Below are positions 24,352 through 35,391 of a stretch of 64,000 nt of DNA, in pieces; within the stretch, counting starts at the first letter, position 1, and each line of letters opens with the position of its first letter. Made by a program: the position numbers and the translations under genes. The notes under the pieces were generated by a model that saw only the letters and a program-made list of their open reading frames with translations, was not told the origin of the DNA and searched no databases. The DNA lies in contig OZ023189.1 in assembly GCA_963995505.1 (NCBI GenBank), positions 1,563,155-1,627,154 of the forward strand, in the 5' to 3' direction. The DNA comes from Hypericum androsaemum. Its lineage: Eukaryota > Streptophyta > Magnoliopsida > Malpighiales > Hypericaceae.

Positions 24352-27300
24352 ATGGCCACACCGCTCGCCCACAGCAGCTCCTCCACATCCACAATCTTCT
24401 TCTCATCCCTTCTTCGGACTAACAACTTTAATGGGTTCAACAATTTCACCTTCCGCTTGCCTTTCTCCTCCTCTGCTCGCGGGAAGAGCTGGAGGGGACC
24501 CGTGGCGGCTTCACTTGTCGAGCTTGGTGGGGTCAAGATTGCCAAACACGGTAATGGGTGGTTTGTTGAATGTTGGGTCGGATTGCTTGCTTGCTTCATC
24601 TTTATCTTTATCTTTTTAGGAAATGAATATTGGGTTGTTGTGCAGATGTGGTGAGGGATGATGATCCTACAAACAATGTCCCGGATACCATTTTCTCGAA
24701 ACTCGGTATGCAGCTACACATGAGGAACCACCATCCCATTGGGATTCTCAAGAATGCCATACACGAGTATTTTGATGCCAATTACTCTGGAAAGTTCAAC
24801 AAGTTTGATAATCTTTGCCCTATTGTCTCCGTCAAGCAGGTAAAAGGGTAGTGAGTTACGGAGGGTTAATGTGTTGCAAGAAAACGCTCGTTTACGTCAC
24901 TGTGTTGGTTCTTTTTGTTGGAAAAGATTCTTGCTTTCCAATGACAGTGGAATATGCTTCGTGCAGAATTTTGACGATGTCTTGGTTCCTGCCGACCATG
25001 TCAGCAGGAGCTATAATGACACTTACTATGTTGATTCACAATCTGTGCTGAGGTGCCATACCAGTGCACATCAGGCAGAACTGTTGAGGAGCGGACAAAC
25101 TCACTTTCTGGTCACTGGGGATGTTTATAGGAGAGATTCTATCGATTCTACTCATTACCCTGTTTTCCATCAGGTTGATAAACTTTTTCTACACCTTACT
25201 CATTTGCTTCTTCACTGTTCCCTCTGGTATATTATGTTTTTCCTTGCACAGATGGAGGGTGTTCGTGTTTTCTCGCCCAGTGATTGGGAGCCATCTAGTT
25301 CAGATGCTACTTCTTTTGCAGCTGAAGATTTGAAGAAATGCCTTGAGGGTCTAGCACGCCACTTATTTGGTAAAGGATCCCTTAAGTATGTGAGTAAATA
25401 CAGTAACTACATGGATGCTATAACGTAATTATGACATTGCAACCAGTGAATTCCCTTTTGTTGTTGTTCAAGGATAAGCTACTGTAGTCCACATTGTGCA
25501 ACTTAATTGTTTACTTGAATAATTAATGTCTTGATAAAATAGGAGGAAATCAGTTGTGGATTTAGATTTATAGGTGGGTTATGCTTATCAGATATGGTGC
25601 AACATGCAGGTCTTTAGAAACATGTATATGTGGTCGAGAATTAGTTAAATGATTATGGTATGGGAAATAGATGCCTCTTTCATGAATGTTTAAATCAGAA
25701 AATTGGTTGTTTTTCTTTAGTGCTTTGGATGCTGATTCCGTGGGCCATATTACCTGTCTAATTCCTACCGTAGACAGTGAAACAAATGAGAGGAGAAAAA
25801 CTCCAAACCATCGTGCTGTTTTTATTACTGGAGTTAGACCTTCAATAACTTGTCAATGGTGTCTGAATCACCTCATCGTGATACTAATAGTGTGGGACGT
25901 GGGGCCTAGCATCTCTTCTCTTTGTTCTATGCATTAGCCTATGAACCCAAGAGTATCGGATCCCAGTGATGTCGGACTTACAGTATACTTTTCAAAGAAA
26001 GTAGTTGCCATCTCCACCGAGTTACTTAATTTGTTCGTTCAACCAGGTGGTGTGGAGATGCGCTGGATAGATACGTACTTTCCCTTCACCGAACCTTCTT
26101 TCGAACTCGAGATATATTTTCAGGTACACTACATATCTTGATTTTTCGGAACTAATGATTCAAAATGTTTTTTCTCTTTTGTTGTACCTGATTTTAGTTT
26201 TTCATGTTCTAAGCTGGGTTTTTAAGTACCTAAATAAAATGTAAAATCTTTCTAAAGTTAACCTCGCATGAATTTGAGTGATATCGAGGAAACTATTAAA
26301 GGTTCAGTGGTGTTTGATGTGTAACGATCAGCTTTTGACAGCCAAATTGAACCTTTTGTAGCTTTCTCAGTCGCTTACACTGATCTTCAGAAAAGAAACT
26401 GATCTGTAGCTGTAGCTTCTGTCCAACTTCCATCTGCAGTGCAACTAACAATTATAGTTTTCAAGAGAGATCCATTGGAAGCAGAGGGGATTAAACATGC
26501 CAATTCTAACCATGTGGCAGGCCAGCCTGCTTTTGATCAAGCTTTAACTTTTTATTTGATTCCAACGGGCATCTCTTTTCCAGGACAAGTGGTTGGAAGT
26601 TTTGGGATGTGGAGTGACAGAACAAGAAATTTTACGTAGAAGTGGAAAACTAGATAACGTTGCTTGGGCTTTTGGACTTGGGTTGGAGCGGCTTGCCATG
26701 GTCCTATTTGACATACCTGACATCCGGTTATTTTGGACATCTGACGAGCGATTCACTTCACAGGTATATTGCGCTATAACTATCAATTTATTCATCTCTC
26801 CTAAACCTTGTTGCCTCTTATAGAATTAAGCACTTTCTATCGTTTAGTAATTCAGGTAATGGCTGGACAAATAGATAAAATTCATTTAGTTGTTGATATT
26901 AACCTTCTATTTATCCCTAATTATAAACTTGTTCTTTTACTTTCAGTTTTCTAGTGGTCAATTGGGTGTCAAATTTAAACCATTCTCAAAGGTTAGCCTA
27001 CCTTTTCTTCTTTCCTGCCTTCTTTTGCATCTCAATTGATGGAGTGAGATATGGACACTGAATGGTGCAAATTAATCTTGCAGTACCCTCCTTGTTTCAA
27101 AGACATGAGCTTTTGGATCAATGAATCATTCACAGAAAACAACTTGTGTGAACTTGTGAGAGCAGTTGCGGGGGATCTTGCTGAGGAGGTATGAACGAAG
27201 AACTATCTTGATCTTGTTGTGTTTGTTCTATTGTTTATGAATTTTGCATAAAAAGTTACAAGAGTTGAGAATTCAACCAGTGCAGAGTTCCATTCCATTT

Positions 27301-29185
27301 GAACTTTTCAACTTTCGATGATTTCTTTGGTCTTATCATCTCCTTCGGTCTATTATTCAAAACTGTGCAAGTACTTGAAGACCTAGCAAGACATGAAGCC
27401 AAACCACTAGGAAGTCTTTAGAATGTATAATCAATGGAAATATCCATGTACTATAAATTTCCTTAATTGTTTGCCACTATCTTTCAAGGTCTCCCCTACT
27501 CCTCATAACGTGGCTATCCTTTCTATTTACGCATTATCTAACCAGTACATATGTTGGTCCACCTTGAGTGAGTCTCTCATCTTGCTGTTGAAGGGGTGAA
27601 AATCAGTGACAAGGTGAGAGAGGGGTGCTTGAGGTTAGTTGGCCATATATGGAAAGACCAGCAGATACACCTGTTTTACTGTGCAATAGTAGGAAGGATA
27701 GTTGGTCTATTAGGAGGGTCCGGGGGAGACCCGGTGGCAAAATATTGAGGAAAGATTGGAGTATATGAATATTTATGAGGATTTGTTTTATGATAGAGCA
27801 CTATGGCGTGTTGGGATTCATGTGGCAGGCCCATCTGAATCTTTTCTTGTTGTAAACAAGCCATTCAAGGTGTGGAAATTTGTCTAGATATGTGATTCTG
27901 AAGGGGGTTATCTTGTTATTGTTCTCATCAAAATGGAAAACGGACTCCGAAATATAGCAGGTCTCTTAATGGAATTGTTTAGATGTTAATAACAAGTCTA
28001 GATTGTAATGTGATTTCACTTAGACTAGATGAACCGGCAGAAGCTGATGTAATTTGACTAGCATTCTTCGTTTGGAAGTTCCATGCCACTTAATTTTATG
28101 GTAAATTAATCAAACAGGACTTCTAGGGAAATTGACTATCTGATCGTATTTTGAGTTGGTGCGTTAATAGACTGTTTGGTTTAACCCTTGGCATACTAGT
28201 AACATGGCTTTTGCAATTTCTTGACTGTAAAGATGGATATGTCATGTGCGTTCCGAATAGAGCCAGTAAATTTCGTCTGATGTGGAAGATTTAGTCGACT
28301 GGACTGTTTGTTCTGAGGAAAAAAAATGCATGATTAAATCTAGTTCATGGGCTTCAAGCTGAAATAGCAAGCTTTATAATACAATGGTATGGGTTTTAGA
28401 CAAGTGCAACGACATAAAACACTTGTAGGACTGAGATTTGGAGACATAGGAACGGCTGGTTCTCGTGCCGTGTTTAACAACTAAGATGGACTCGTGGTTG
28501 GACCTATTAGAGAAGAAACTGCAGTGATCTTCATAATTGAAATCTTTTCGTGTCTAATGGTGTATACCCTGGATCGGGATATTTGATGTTTGATGGAACT
28601 TATCCCTCGCGTTATCTTGTTTCTCTATGTTGGCACGAGGTTAGTTCCTTTCTTATTGAATTGACTTTGTCCCTTAATTGTCTGAAAATTGGATCTAGAG
28701 AAAATCAATTCTGAATCTGCTTCATCAACTTTCCATGTCAATAGACAGCACATAAGAATATATTCATATTCTTGGGAACTCCAGTCCTAAATGAACTTGT
28801 TAGCTGATCTTGCGGTTGATTATGCTTAATACATGGTCTGCGGGACAAATCGGTGGTCTGACAATGTTCAACTTGTTTTTCGATTTCCTTTTGTTACAAG
28901 GGCAAAAGTTTCAGTATCTTATGCTTTGTTGCTCAGGTGCAATTGATAGACAACTTCACGAACAAGAAAGGAATGACTAGTCACTGCTACCGGATCACGT
29001 ATCGTTCCATGGAACGTTCACTTACAGACGAGGAAATCAACGACTTGCAGGCAATCTCTTTTCTCTTGATTTGCTTTCATTCATTATGATCAGTAATTTA
29101 ATTTCTTATACATGATGGCTGGATGGATATGCAGTGGAAAGTCAGAGATCAGGTGGAGAGCCAGCTCAAGGTTGTTCTTAGATGA
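24352..29185 (+). CDS. Phenylalanyl-tRNA synthetase, chloroplastic/mitochondrial
   Basis: A monomeric class II organellar PheRS that charges tRNA-Phe; 429 aa, the usual plant length. Exons: 24352-24550, 24646-24839, 24967-25173, 25252-25369, 26047-26123, 26584-26763, 26947-26991, 27084-27188, 28937-29050, 29135-29185; 1290 bp in frame. The first 60 residues are Ser/Thr/Asn-rich with few acids, a typical organelle transit peptide. The catalytic domain includes motif 2 around residues 180-200 ([15 protein letters not shown]) and motif 3 around 295-310 ([10 protein letters not shown]). The C-terminal anticodon-binding (FDX-ACB) domain, about 337-429, contains [11 protein letters not shown] and ends VVLR. 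Intron 8 is 1748 bp and holds a LINE remnant; intron 9 has a GC donor. Dual plastid and mitochondrial targeting is known for Arabidopsis relatives and inferred here. Confidence 0.95.
27592..27829 (+). mobile_element. LINE reverse-transcriptase C-terminal remnant in an intron
   Basis: Within PheRS intron 8, sense to the gene, translation gives segments like the C-terminal end of plant L1-type ORF2: KISDKVREG then LVGHI, later an RRVRGRP-like basic stretch, then [17 protein letters not shown]. They lie in different frames with stops between them, so this is a decayed fragment. I saw no poly-A tail or target duplication. Confidence 0.7.
29051..29134 (+). other. GC-AG intron in the PheRS gene
   Basis: An 84 bp intron begins GCAATC after CTTGCAG and ends TATGCAG. 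Joining the exons gives the conserved INDLQ-WKVR junction without gain or loss. No in-frame GT donor fits, so the GC donor is well supported. Confidence 0.82.
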
Positions 29186-30004
29186 GACATTCCGTCCATT
29201 CTCATATTTCGAAAAGACGCAACCGACGACGGATCGAGGCAGATGACAGTGGTGTCTCAATTGTTTTTGTCCGAACATCTCAATAGTTTCCAATCTAGGA
29301 TATTACTACTCACCGGGCGGTGTTTCAAATCACACAAGTTCAAGGTTACTTCTCTGGAGTCTTTTATTGATGAAAAATAACCGTGGGTCATTACTCAAAC
29401 TAACCGTGGGTTAAAAAAATTTCCAATTACAAATCGTGCAAAATAATAATAGTATAAAAACTAGTTCCAATGAGAAAGTAGGTATATCCCTCGTCTTAAT
29501 TTCGCGAACAAGCAACTATTCGTAATTTGAAACTCGATAATTTCACGTTATTTTTCTCTTTATGAAATCAAGATTGTTACTTTTACTTGATGTTATTCTA
29601 TCTATTATTATCTAACCAAAATTAAATACTCCACTTCTAATCTTACCTCAATTTATAAAACTCTACACCACACACTCGATTTTTATCTAATCAAAGCATA
29701 AGACCAGAATAAACTTTTTCACTATGCTTGTCGCAATTATTCAGTACAAGTTTGTACGAGTCCATAAAACTATATTAGCAACTTCAAACACGTAAATACA
29801 AGCTAATTCTAGTGTGCATTAAGCTAATTCGAATACAAGCTAATTGAAGCACAAGTTGGTGTTAATTAGGTGGCGTGTGAATTTTGTTGTTCTACGCAAA
29901 AATTTTGGACTGATTTATGTTATGTCAATTTCAACTTGTTTGATCTGTGCAATTGTTACCTTAAAGTGTTCTCAAATCCAATTAGTCTTTGTTTAAGTAT
30001 TCCT
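29186..30004. other. Intergenic, no gene seen
   Basis: 3' UTR of the PheRS gene and AT-rich spacer. Short ORFs here show no recognisable motif. It ends at the target duplication of the copia element that starts at 30010. Confidence 0.5.
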
Positions 30005-30009
30005 GATTT

Positions 30010-30508
30010 TGTTGGGAAACACGAGGGCCCCAAACACCACACGAACAATACCGGAGCTAGAGATCGATGACAAACACAAAGGAAACTCACGCACACAAGA
30101 ATACGACACAAAAATTTGGTCACCCAGTTCGATCTAAACCGATCTACGTCCGGGGGCGTACCAAGCCAGGAGATTTCACTATATCAAGCTCGATCTACAC
30201 TCTAGAGCTTCACTCGCTCAACAATGGTGTTTCTCTCTCCTCTTCTCTCTCTGTCTCTCTCTCTCTCTCTACACAAGGAAGAAGATGCAGGAATAGTGAC
30301 TGAGAGGTGGGTATTTATAGTGCCCACAGCCTAGGACTATTTGGTGTCGGCAGGGGCAAAATCGTCCACCAGAAATCACATTTCTGGCCACGGATGAATA
30401 GTACCCAGTCAACATGTGAACAGTGAAAAGTCAACATGTGAACAGTAACTCCGTATATTCAACGCGTAAACAGTAACTCCGTATAGTACGAAGTCTCCAT
30501 ACCCAACA
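30010..30508 (-). repeat. 3' LTR of the intact copia element
   Basis: 499 bp, TGTTGGG to CCAACA. It contains a 22 bp tandem duplication (unit GTCAACATGTGAACAGTGAA plus AA, near 30408-30451) that is single-copy in the other LTR. A minus-strand TATAAATA box is at 30312-30319 and a CT-rich tract near 30236-30270. Confidence 0.96.
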
Positions 30509-30600
30509 ATCTCCCACCTGGAGACTGACCTCAACACTTGTCACCATTCACTTGATGACCTCCTTCTCCTCTTCACTGCTTGGTACGCCGGGTCTCTTCT

Positions 30601-33600
30601 CTAGTTTACTAGACCCGCTGAAGCCATGTTAAGCTTCAGCTTCTCTAAGGTAACCACCTTAGTCAACATATCCGCGGGATTCACTTTCCCGTCAATCTTC
30701 TCAAGTTGCAAGATCTTCCTCTCCAATAGACTTCGAATGTAGTGATACTTCAACTCAATGTGCTTTGTCCTTGAGTGGAATGCGGGATTCTTAGCCAAGT
30801 GTATCGCACTTTGGCTGTCACTGTGGAGCACACTTTCACTTTGCTCCTTGCCCAATTCTCCCAAGAAGTTTTGCAACCATACCATCTCTTTGCTTGCTTC
30901 TGTCACAGCCACATACTCACTTTCTGCGGTTGACAAAGCCACAACCTTTTGCAACCTGGAAGCCCAAGATATCGCTGTCCCTCCCAGTGTGAACACATAA
31001 CCACTAGTGCTCCTCTTGCCATCATGATCATTGGACCCCAAGTCTGCATCACAATAGCCTGTCAGCTTCACATCTTTGCCCTCAAAGCACAGGGCCTTCT
31101 TAGTAGTACCTCTCAAGTAACCAAGGATCCACTTCACTGCGATCCAATGCTGCTCACCTGGATTGCTCATGAATCTGCTCACTACTCCCACCGCATGTGC
31201 TATGTCTGGCATTGTGCAAATCATAGCATACATCAAGCTTCCGACTGCCGATGCATAAGGAGTCTTCTCCATTTGAGCCTTCTCCGCCTTACTCTTAGGC
31301 GAATCCTTCTTGGACAACATAAAGTGCCCACCTAAAGGAGTCAACTTGGGGTTGGTCTTTTGCATGTTGAACCTCTTCAACACCTTCTCAATGTACTCAG
31401 CCTGTGAGAGAAACAGCTTCCCATCAGCCTTATTCCTCTCAATCCTCATCCCAAGGATTTGCTTAGCCTCCCCCAAGTCCTTCATGGCAAACCTCTCAGA
31501 CAATTGCTTCTTCACCTTGCTCACCTCCCGAGCACTGGCGCCTGCTATCAACATGTCATCAACATAAAGCAGAAGGATGATATAGCTATTGTCAAATCTT
31601 TTGAAATAGCAGCAATGATCAGCCTCACAGCGCACGAACTCAATCTCATGCATGAACCCATCAAACTTCTTGTACCACTGCCTTGGAGCTTGCTTCAAGC
31701 CATACAAGCTCTTCCTCAACCTGCACACAAGCTCACTTTTACCATCTGACAAGTATCCCTCTGGTTGTACCATGTAGATCTCTTCCTCTAGATCACCATG
31801 GAGAAATGCTGTCTTCACATCCATCTGCTCCAACATCAGATTCTCTGAAGCTACCATACTCAACACCATACGAATAGTGGTCAGCTTCACAACAGGAGTG
31901 AAAACATCAGTAAAATCTATACCATATTTCTGTTGAAATCCCTTCACAACCAGTCTTGCCTTGTAACGCTCGGTGCCATCCACCTCTTGCTTAACTCTAT
32001 ATACCCACTTATTTTGCAGTGCCTTCTTGCCTTTAGGGAGTTGGACTAGTTCCCAAGTCATGTTACTCCTCAATGACTTCATCTCGTCATCCATTGCAAG
32101 CTTCCACTTGTCCACTTGTCCACTCTTCTGAACCTCTGCAAAATCTTCTGGTTCTCCTCCATCAGTTAATAGGAGATAGAAATTAGCTGGCGAATACCTA
32201 TCTGGAGACCCACGTTGTCTTGTGGACCTCCTTACCGGAACCAATGGTGGTGGAGAACTTGGTTCCGCTTCCTCCTCGGCCACCTGGCCATCTTGTGCCC
32301 TTTTGCTCCCACCTGAGTTCGAGATGTCTAACTCAATCACCTCACTGCTAGAACCCACCTCGTCGGATACACTCCCCCTGTCCTTGTACAAAACCTTCTC
32401 ATTGAATATGACATCTCGGCTTCTGATAACCTTGCGGTTCTTCTCATCCCAAAACCTGAAACCAAAATTATCTCCACCATATCTAATGAATGTGCACTTT
32501 TTGGACTTAGCATCCAGTTTGCTCCTATCACCTGCATCAATATGAACATATGACACACAACCAAATACTCGAAGGTAAGAAAGATCAACCTCCTTCCCAC
32601 TCCAAGCCTCCTCCGGTATCCCATTATCCAAAGGAGTTGATGGTCCTCTATTGATCAAGAAAGCCGCGGTGTTCACTGCATCCGCCCAAAACATCTTTGG
32701 TAAGCCACACTTTAGTCGCATGGCCCTAGCTCTCTCATTGATTGTTCTGTTCATCCTCTCTGCGATGCCATTTTGCTGGGGGGTTCCAGCTACTGTCTTC
32801 TCCATGCGAATCCCATTTGCTGCACAGTAATCCTTGAACTCTTGGAGCTCATACTCTCCACCATTGTCAGATCTCAAACACTTCACATTGAGACCTGTCT
32901 CATTTTCCACAAGGGCTCTCCACTTCTTGAAGGCATCAAAGGCTTCAGACTTATGTTTCAAGAAGTACACCCACAGCTTCCTTGTAGAATCATCAATAAA
33001 GGTCATGTAATACAACGAACCACCCAAGGATGCCACTGGTGCTGGTCCCCACAAATCGCTGTGGACCAACTCAAGCTTCTGCTCCTTTGGAGATCTGCCA
33101 GCTCTCGAAAAACTCACTCTCTTCTGCTTCCCGAAAACACAATCCTCACAGAGTTCCACTTCCACTGTCTTGAGGCCTGGAAGCTTCCCCTTCGAGCATA
33201 GCACCCTCATTCCCTTCTCACTCATGTGGCCAAGGCGACTATGCCACAAATCTGCATCATCCGTTGCACCTGCAACATTAATGCTCTCATTGGTGTTCTT
33301 CATCATATACAAAGTACCCTCCTTCAAACCTCGAGCCACCACCCTAGCTCCTTTGGTAATTTTCCATGTCTTGCAACCAAAGGTCACTGTGTAACCTTCA
33401 TCATCTAGTTGCCCCACGGATAGCAAATTCCTCTTCAACCCAGGAATATGCCTCACCCCTTTCAACAACAACAAAGATCCATTAGGAGTATTGATCCGAA
33501 CATCTCCCATGCCCACAATTTTCAAAGGGTCATCATTCGCTAGATAGACTTTGCCATAATCACCTATGACATACTTCTCCATCATCCCTGCATCGCTACA

Positions 33601-34464
33601 AGAATGAAATGATGCTCCCGAATCCAATACCCACTCCTCCAATGGACTGCTCACACTCAAGATCAACGCATCCCCGTGATCTTCCGTTGTCGCATTTGCG
33701 GATTTTTCCTTCTTTGGTGCCGTGCATTGATCTCTGAAATGACCATATTGTTCACAATTCCAACATTGCACCGAGCTCTTGTCCTTCTTCGGACCACCCT
33801 TCGATTTAGATCTTGACCTACCCCGGTCCTTCTTCCCCTTCCACTTATTCTCAGACCTTCCCCTGTTACCCATGCTCAAAGCTGAACTCGAGGCTACTCC
33901 GGATTCCTTTCTACGAATCTCCTCACTCATAATCAAATCCCTCACCTCATCTAGCTTGAGCGTTACTTTCCCCGCCGAGGCACTCACTGCCGTGACCGTG
34001 CCATTCCAACTATCGGGTAAAGAACTTAGTAAAATTAGGGCTTGTACCTCATCATCGAAGTCGATCTTAACCGAGCTCAATTGGGCTATCGTTGCATTGA
34101 ACTCGTGAAGATGCTTGGTCACCATCGTACCCTCCGCCATCCGAAGGTTGAACAACTTCCTCATCAAGTGAACCTTGTTGGCCGCCGATGGCTTCTCGTA
34201 CATCTCGGACAACGTCTCCAACATCTCCTTCGTGGTCTTTGACTTTACTGTGTGCAAGGCCACGTTCCTAGACAAAGACAAGCGCACCACGCTCATCGCT
34301 TTCCGATCTAGGAGCTTCCACTCCTCTTCCTTCATGTCCTCTGGCTTCTTCCCATCAAGGGGCAAGTGCAAATCTTTGCCATACAAGTAGTCCTCTACTT
34401 GCATCTTCCAGAAGCCATAATCGACGCCATCGAACTTCTCCACGGGCGATCTCACATCACCCAT
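30601..34464 (-). CDS. Copia gag-pol polyprotein
   Basis: 1287 aa from ATG at 34464; a GTG six codons upstream is in frame, but ATG is preferred. Order by residue: UBN2-type gag 1-200, basic linker, CCHC zinc knuckle 234-247 (CWNCEQYGHFRDQC), aspartic protease with DSGAS at 281, integrase zinc-binding HHCC 408-442, and DDE core with Asp 470, Asp 533 and Glu 569. Reverse transcriptase covers about 805-1045 with YVDD at 967-970. RNase H covers about 1135-1270 with Asp 1139, Glu 1181, Asp 1215 and Asp 1265. No stop or frameshift interrupts it and all key acidic residues are present, so the enzyme set is predicted functional. The length is usual for a single-frame plant copia element. Confidence 0.97.
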   Translation of the reverse strand: MGDVRSPVEKFDGVDYGFWKMQVEDYLYGKDLHLPLDGKKPEDMKEEEWKLLDRKAMSVVRLSLSRNVALHTVKSKTTKEMLETLSEMYEKPSAANKVHLMRKLFNLRMAEGTMVTKHLHEFNATIAQLSSVKIDFDDEVQALILLSSLPDSWNGTVTAVSASAGKVTLKLDEVRDLIMSEEIRRKESGVASSSALSMGNRGRSENKWKGKKDRGRSRSKSKGGPKKDKSSVQCWNCEQYGHFRDQCTAPKKEKSANATTEDHGDALILSVSSPLEEWVLDSGASFHSCSDAGMMEKYVIGDYGKVYLANDDPLKIVGMGDVRINTPNGSLLLLKGVRHIPGLKRNLLSVGQLDDEGYTVTFGCKTWKITKGARVVARGLKEGTLYMMKNTNESINVAGATDDADLWHSRLGHMSEKGMRVLCSKGKLPGLKTVEVELCEDCVFGKQKRVSFSRAGRSPKEQKLELVHSDLWGPAPVASLGGSLYYMTFIDDSTRKLWVYFLKHKSEAFDAFKKWRALVENETGLNVKCLRSDNGGEYELQEFKDYCAANGIRMEKTVAGTPQQNGIAERMNRTINERARAMRLKCGLPKMFWADAVNTAAFLINRGPSTPLDNGIPEEAWSGKEVDLSYLRVFGCVSYVHIDAGDRSKLDAKSKKCTFIRYGGDNFGFRFWDEKNRKVIRSRDVIFNEKVLYKDRGSVSDEVGSSSEVIELDISNSGGSKRAQDGQVAEEEAEPSSPPPLVPVRRSTRQRGSPDRYSPANFYLLLTDGGEPEDFAEVQKSGQVDKWKLAMDDEMKSLRSNMTWELVQLPKGKKALQNKWVYRVKQEVDGTERYKARLVVKGFQQKYGIDFTDVFTPVVKLTTIRMVLSMVASENLMLEQMDVKTAFLHGDLEEEIYMVQPEGYLSDGKSELVCRLRKSLYGLKQAPRQWYKKFDGFMHEIEFVRCEADHCCYFKRFDNSYIILLLYVDDMLIAGASAREVSKVKKQLSERFAMKDLGEAKQILGMRIERNKADGKLFLSQAEYIEKVLKRFNMQKTNPKLTPLGGHFMLSKKDSPKSKAEKAQMEKTPYASAVGSLMYAMICTMPDIAHAVGVVSRFMSNPGEQHWIAVKWILGYLRGTTKKALCFEGKDVKLTGYCDADLGSNDHDGKRSTSGYVFTLGGTAISWASRLQKVVALSTAESEYVAVTEASKEMVWLQNFLGELGKEQSESVLHSDSQSAIHLAKNPAFHSRTKHIELKYHYIRSLLERKILQLEKIDGKVNPADMLTKVVTLEKLKLNMASAGLVN

Positions 34465-34509
34465 CGTGATTGCTCCCACCACGCCCTAAACCCGGGCTCT
34501 GATACCAAT

Positions 34510-34986
34510 TGTTGGGAAACACGAGGGCCCCAAACACCACACGAACAATACCGGAGCTAGAGATCGATGACAAACACAAAGGAAACTCACGCACACAAGA
34601 ATACGACACAAAAATTTGGTCACCCGGTTCGATCTAAACCGATCTACGTCCGGGGGCGTACCAAGCCAGGAGATTTCACTATATCAAGCTCGATCTACAC
34701 TCTAGAGCTTCACTCGCTCAACAATGGTGTTTCTCTCTCCTCTTCTCTCTCTGTCTCTCTCTCTCTCTCTACACAAGGAAGAAGATGCAGGAATAGTGAC
34801 TGAGAGGTGGGTATTTATAGTGCCCACAGCCTAGGACTATTTGGTGTCGGCAGGGGCAAAATCGTCCACCAGAAATCACATTTCTGGCCACGGATGAATA
34901 GTACCCAGTCAACATGTGAACAGTAACTCCGTATATTCAACGCGTAAACAGTAACTCCGTATAGTACGAAGTCTTCATACCCAACA
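34510..34986 (-). repeat. 5' LTR of the intact copia element
   Basis: 477 bp, identical to 30010-30508 apart from two substitutions (for example A versus G at 30126/34626) and the missing 22 bp duplication. A TATAAATA promoter box reads on the minus strand at 34812-34819, upstream of gag-pol. Confidence 0.96.
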
Positions 34987-34991
34987 GATTT

Positions 34992-35391
34992 ATCTCGTAG
35001 ACCTACCTAGTTGCTTCGTTTTGGTGAATCAGTTATATCTGGATGAAGTGTCTTGTGGTCATTTTTTGTAATGCTTTTGAGTTATCAATGATAAAAGAAC
35101 GAGGGAGAATTGTTAAGTTTTTAAGCTGACCAAATTTTATAAGAAGGTTCAACTTATTCAAATTAGATGAATTGCAAAATAATATTTCCTTGTTGTATCA
35201 TTTAGCAGATCAAAGGCATACACATTATTTTTCCATTTACTTTTGTAATTAGCCATGTAATGAAAAAATAGGGGAAAGGACCCTTCAGAAATAGAGAGGA
35301 GACGAAACGTTAAAAAAAGGGGGAATCCAAAACTGACGAGCGGTAACCATTCATCGGATACCTAGATATCACCATTCCACAAAAAAGAGAG
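34992..35391. other. Intergenic, no gene seen
   Basis: AT-rich spacer between the copia target duplication and the Mutator-like foldback element. It continues the sequence interrupted before 30010. Confidence 0.45.

Larger units (their letters stand above)
30010..34986 (-). mobile_element. Intact, recently inserted Ty1/copia retrotransposon
   Basis: A complete minus-strand element with LTRs at 30010-30508 and 34510-34986 and a perfect 5 bp target duplication GATTT (30005-30009 and 34987-34991). A minus-strand primer site for initiator Met tRNA (TGGTATCAGAGCCC) adjoins the right LTR, and a polypurine tract (AGGTGGGAGAT) adjoins the left LTR. One uninterrupted gag-pol frame fills the inside. 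The LTRs differ by two substitutions and one 22 bp duplication. The element has every visible part needed for autonomous movement. Confidence 0.97.

Noticed and set aside
24231..24599. Minus-strand 122-codon frame at the PheRS start
   Set aside because: Antisense shadow of PheRS exon 1; no conserved motif.
30067..30303. Identical 78-codon frames at 30067-30303 and 34567-34803
   Set aside because: They lie inside the two LTRs, antisense to the element, and simply reflect LTR identity.
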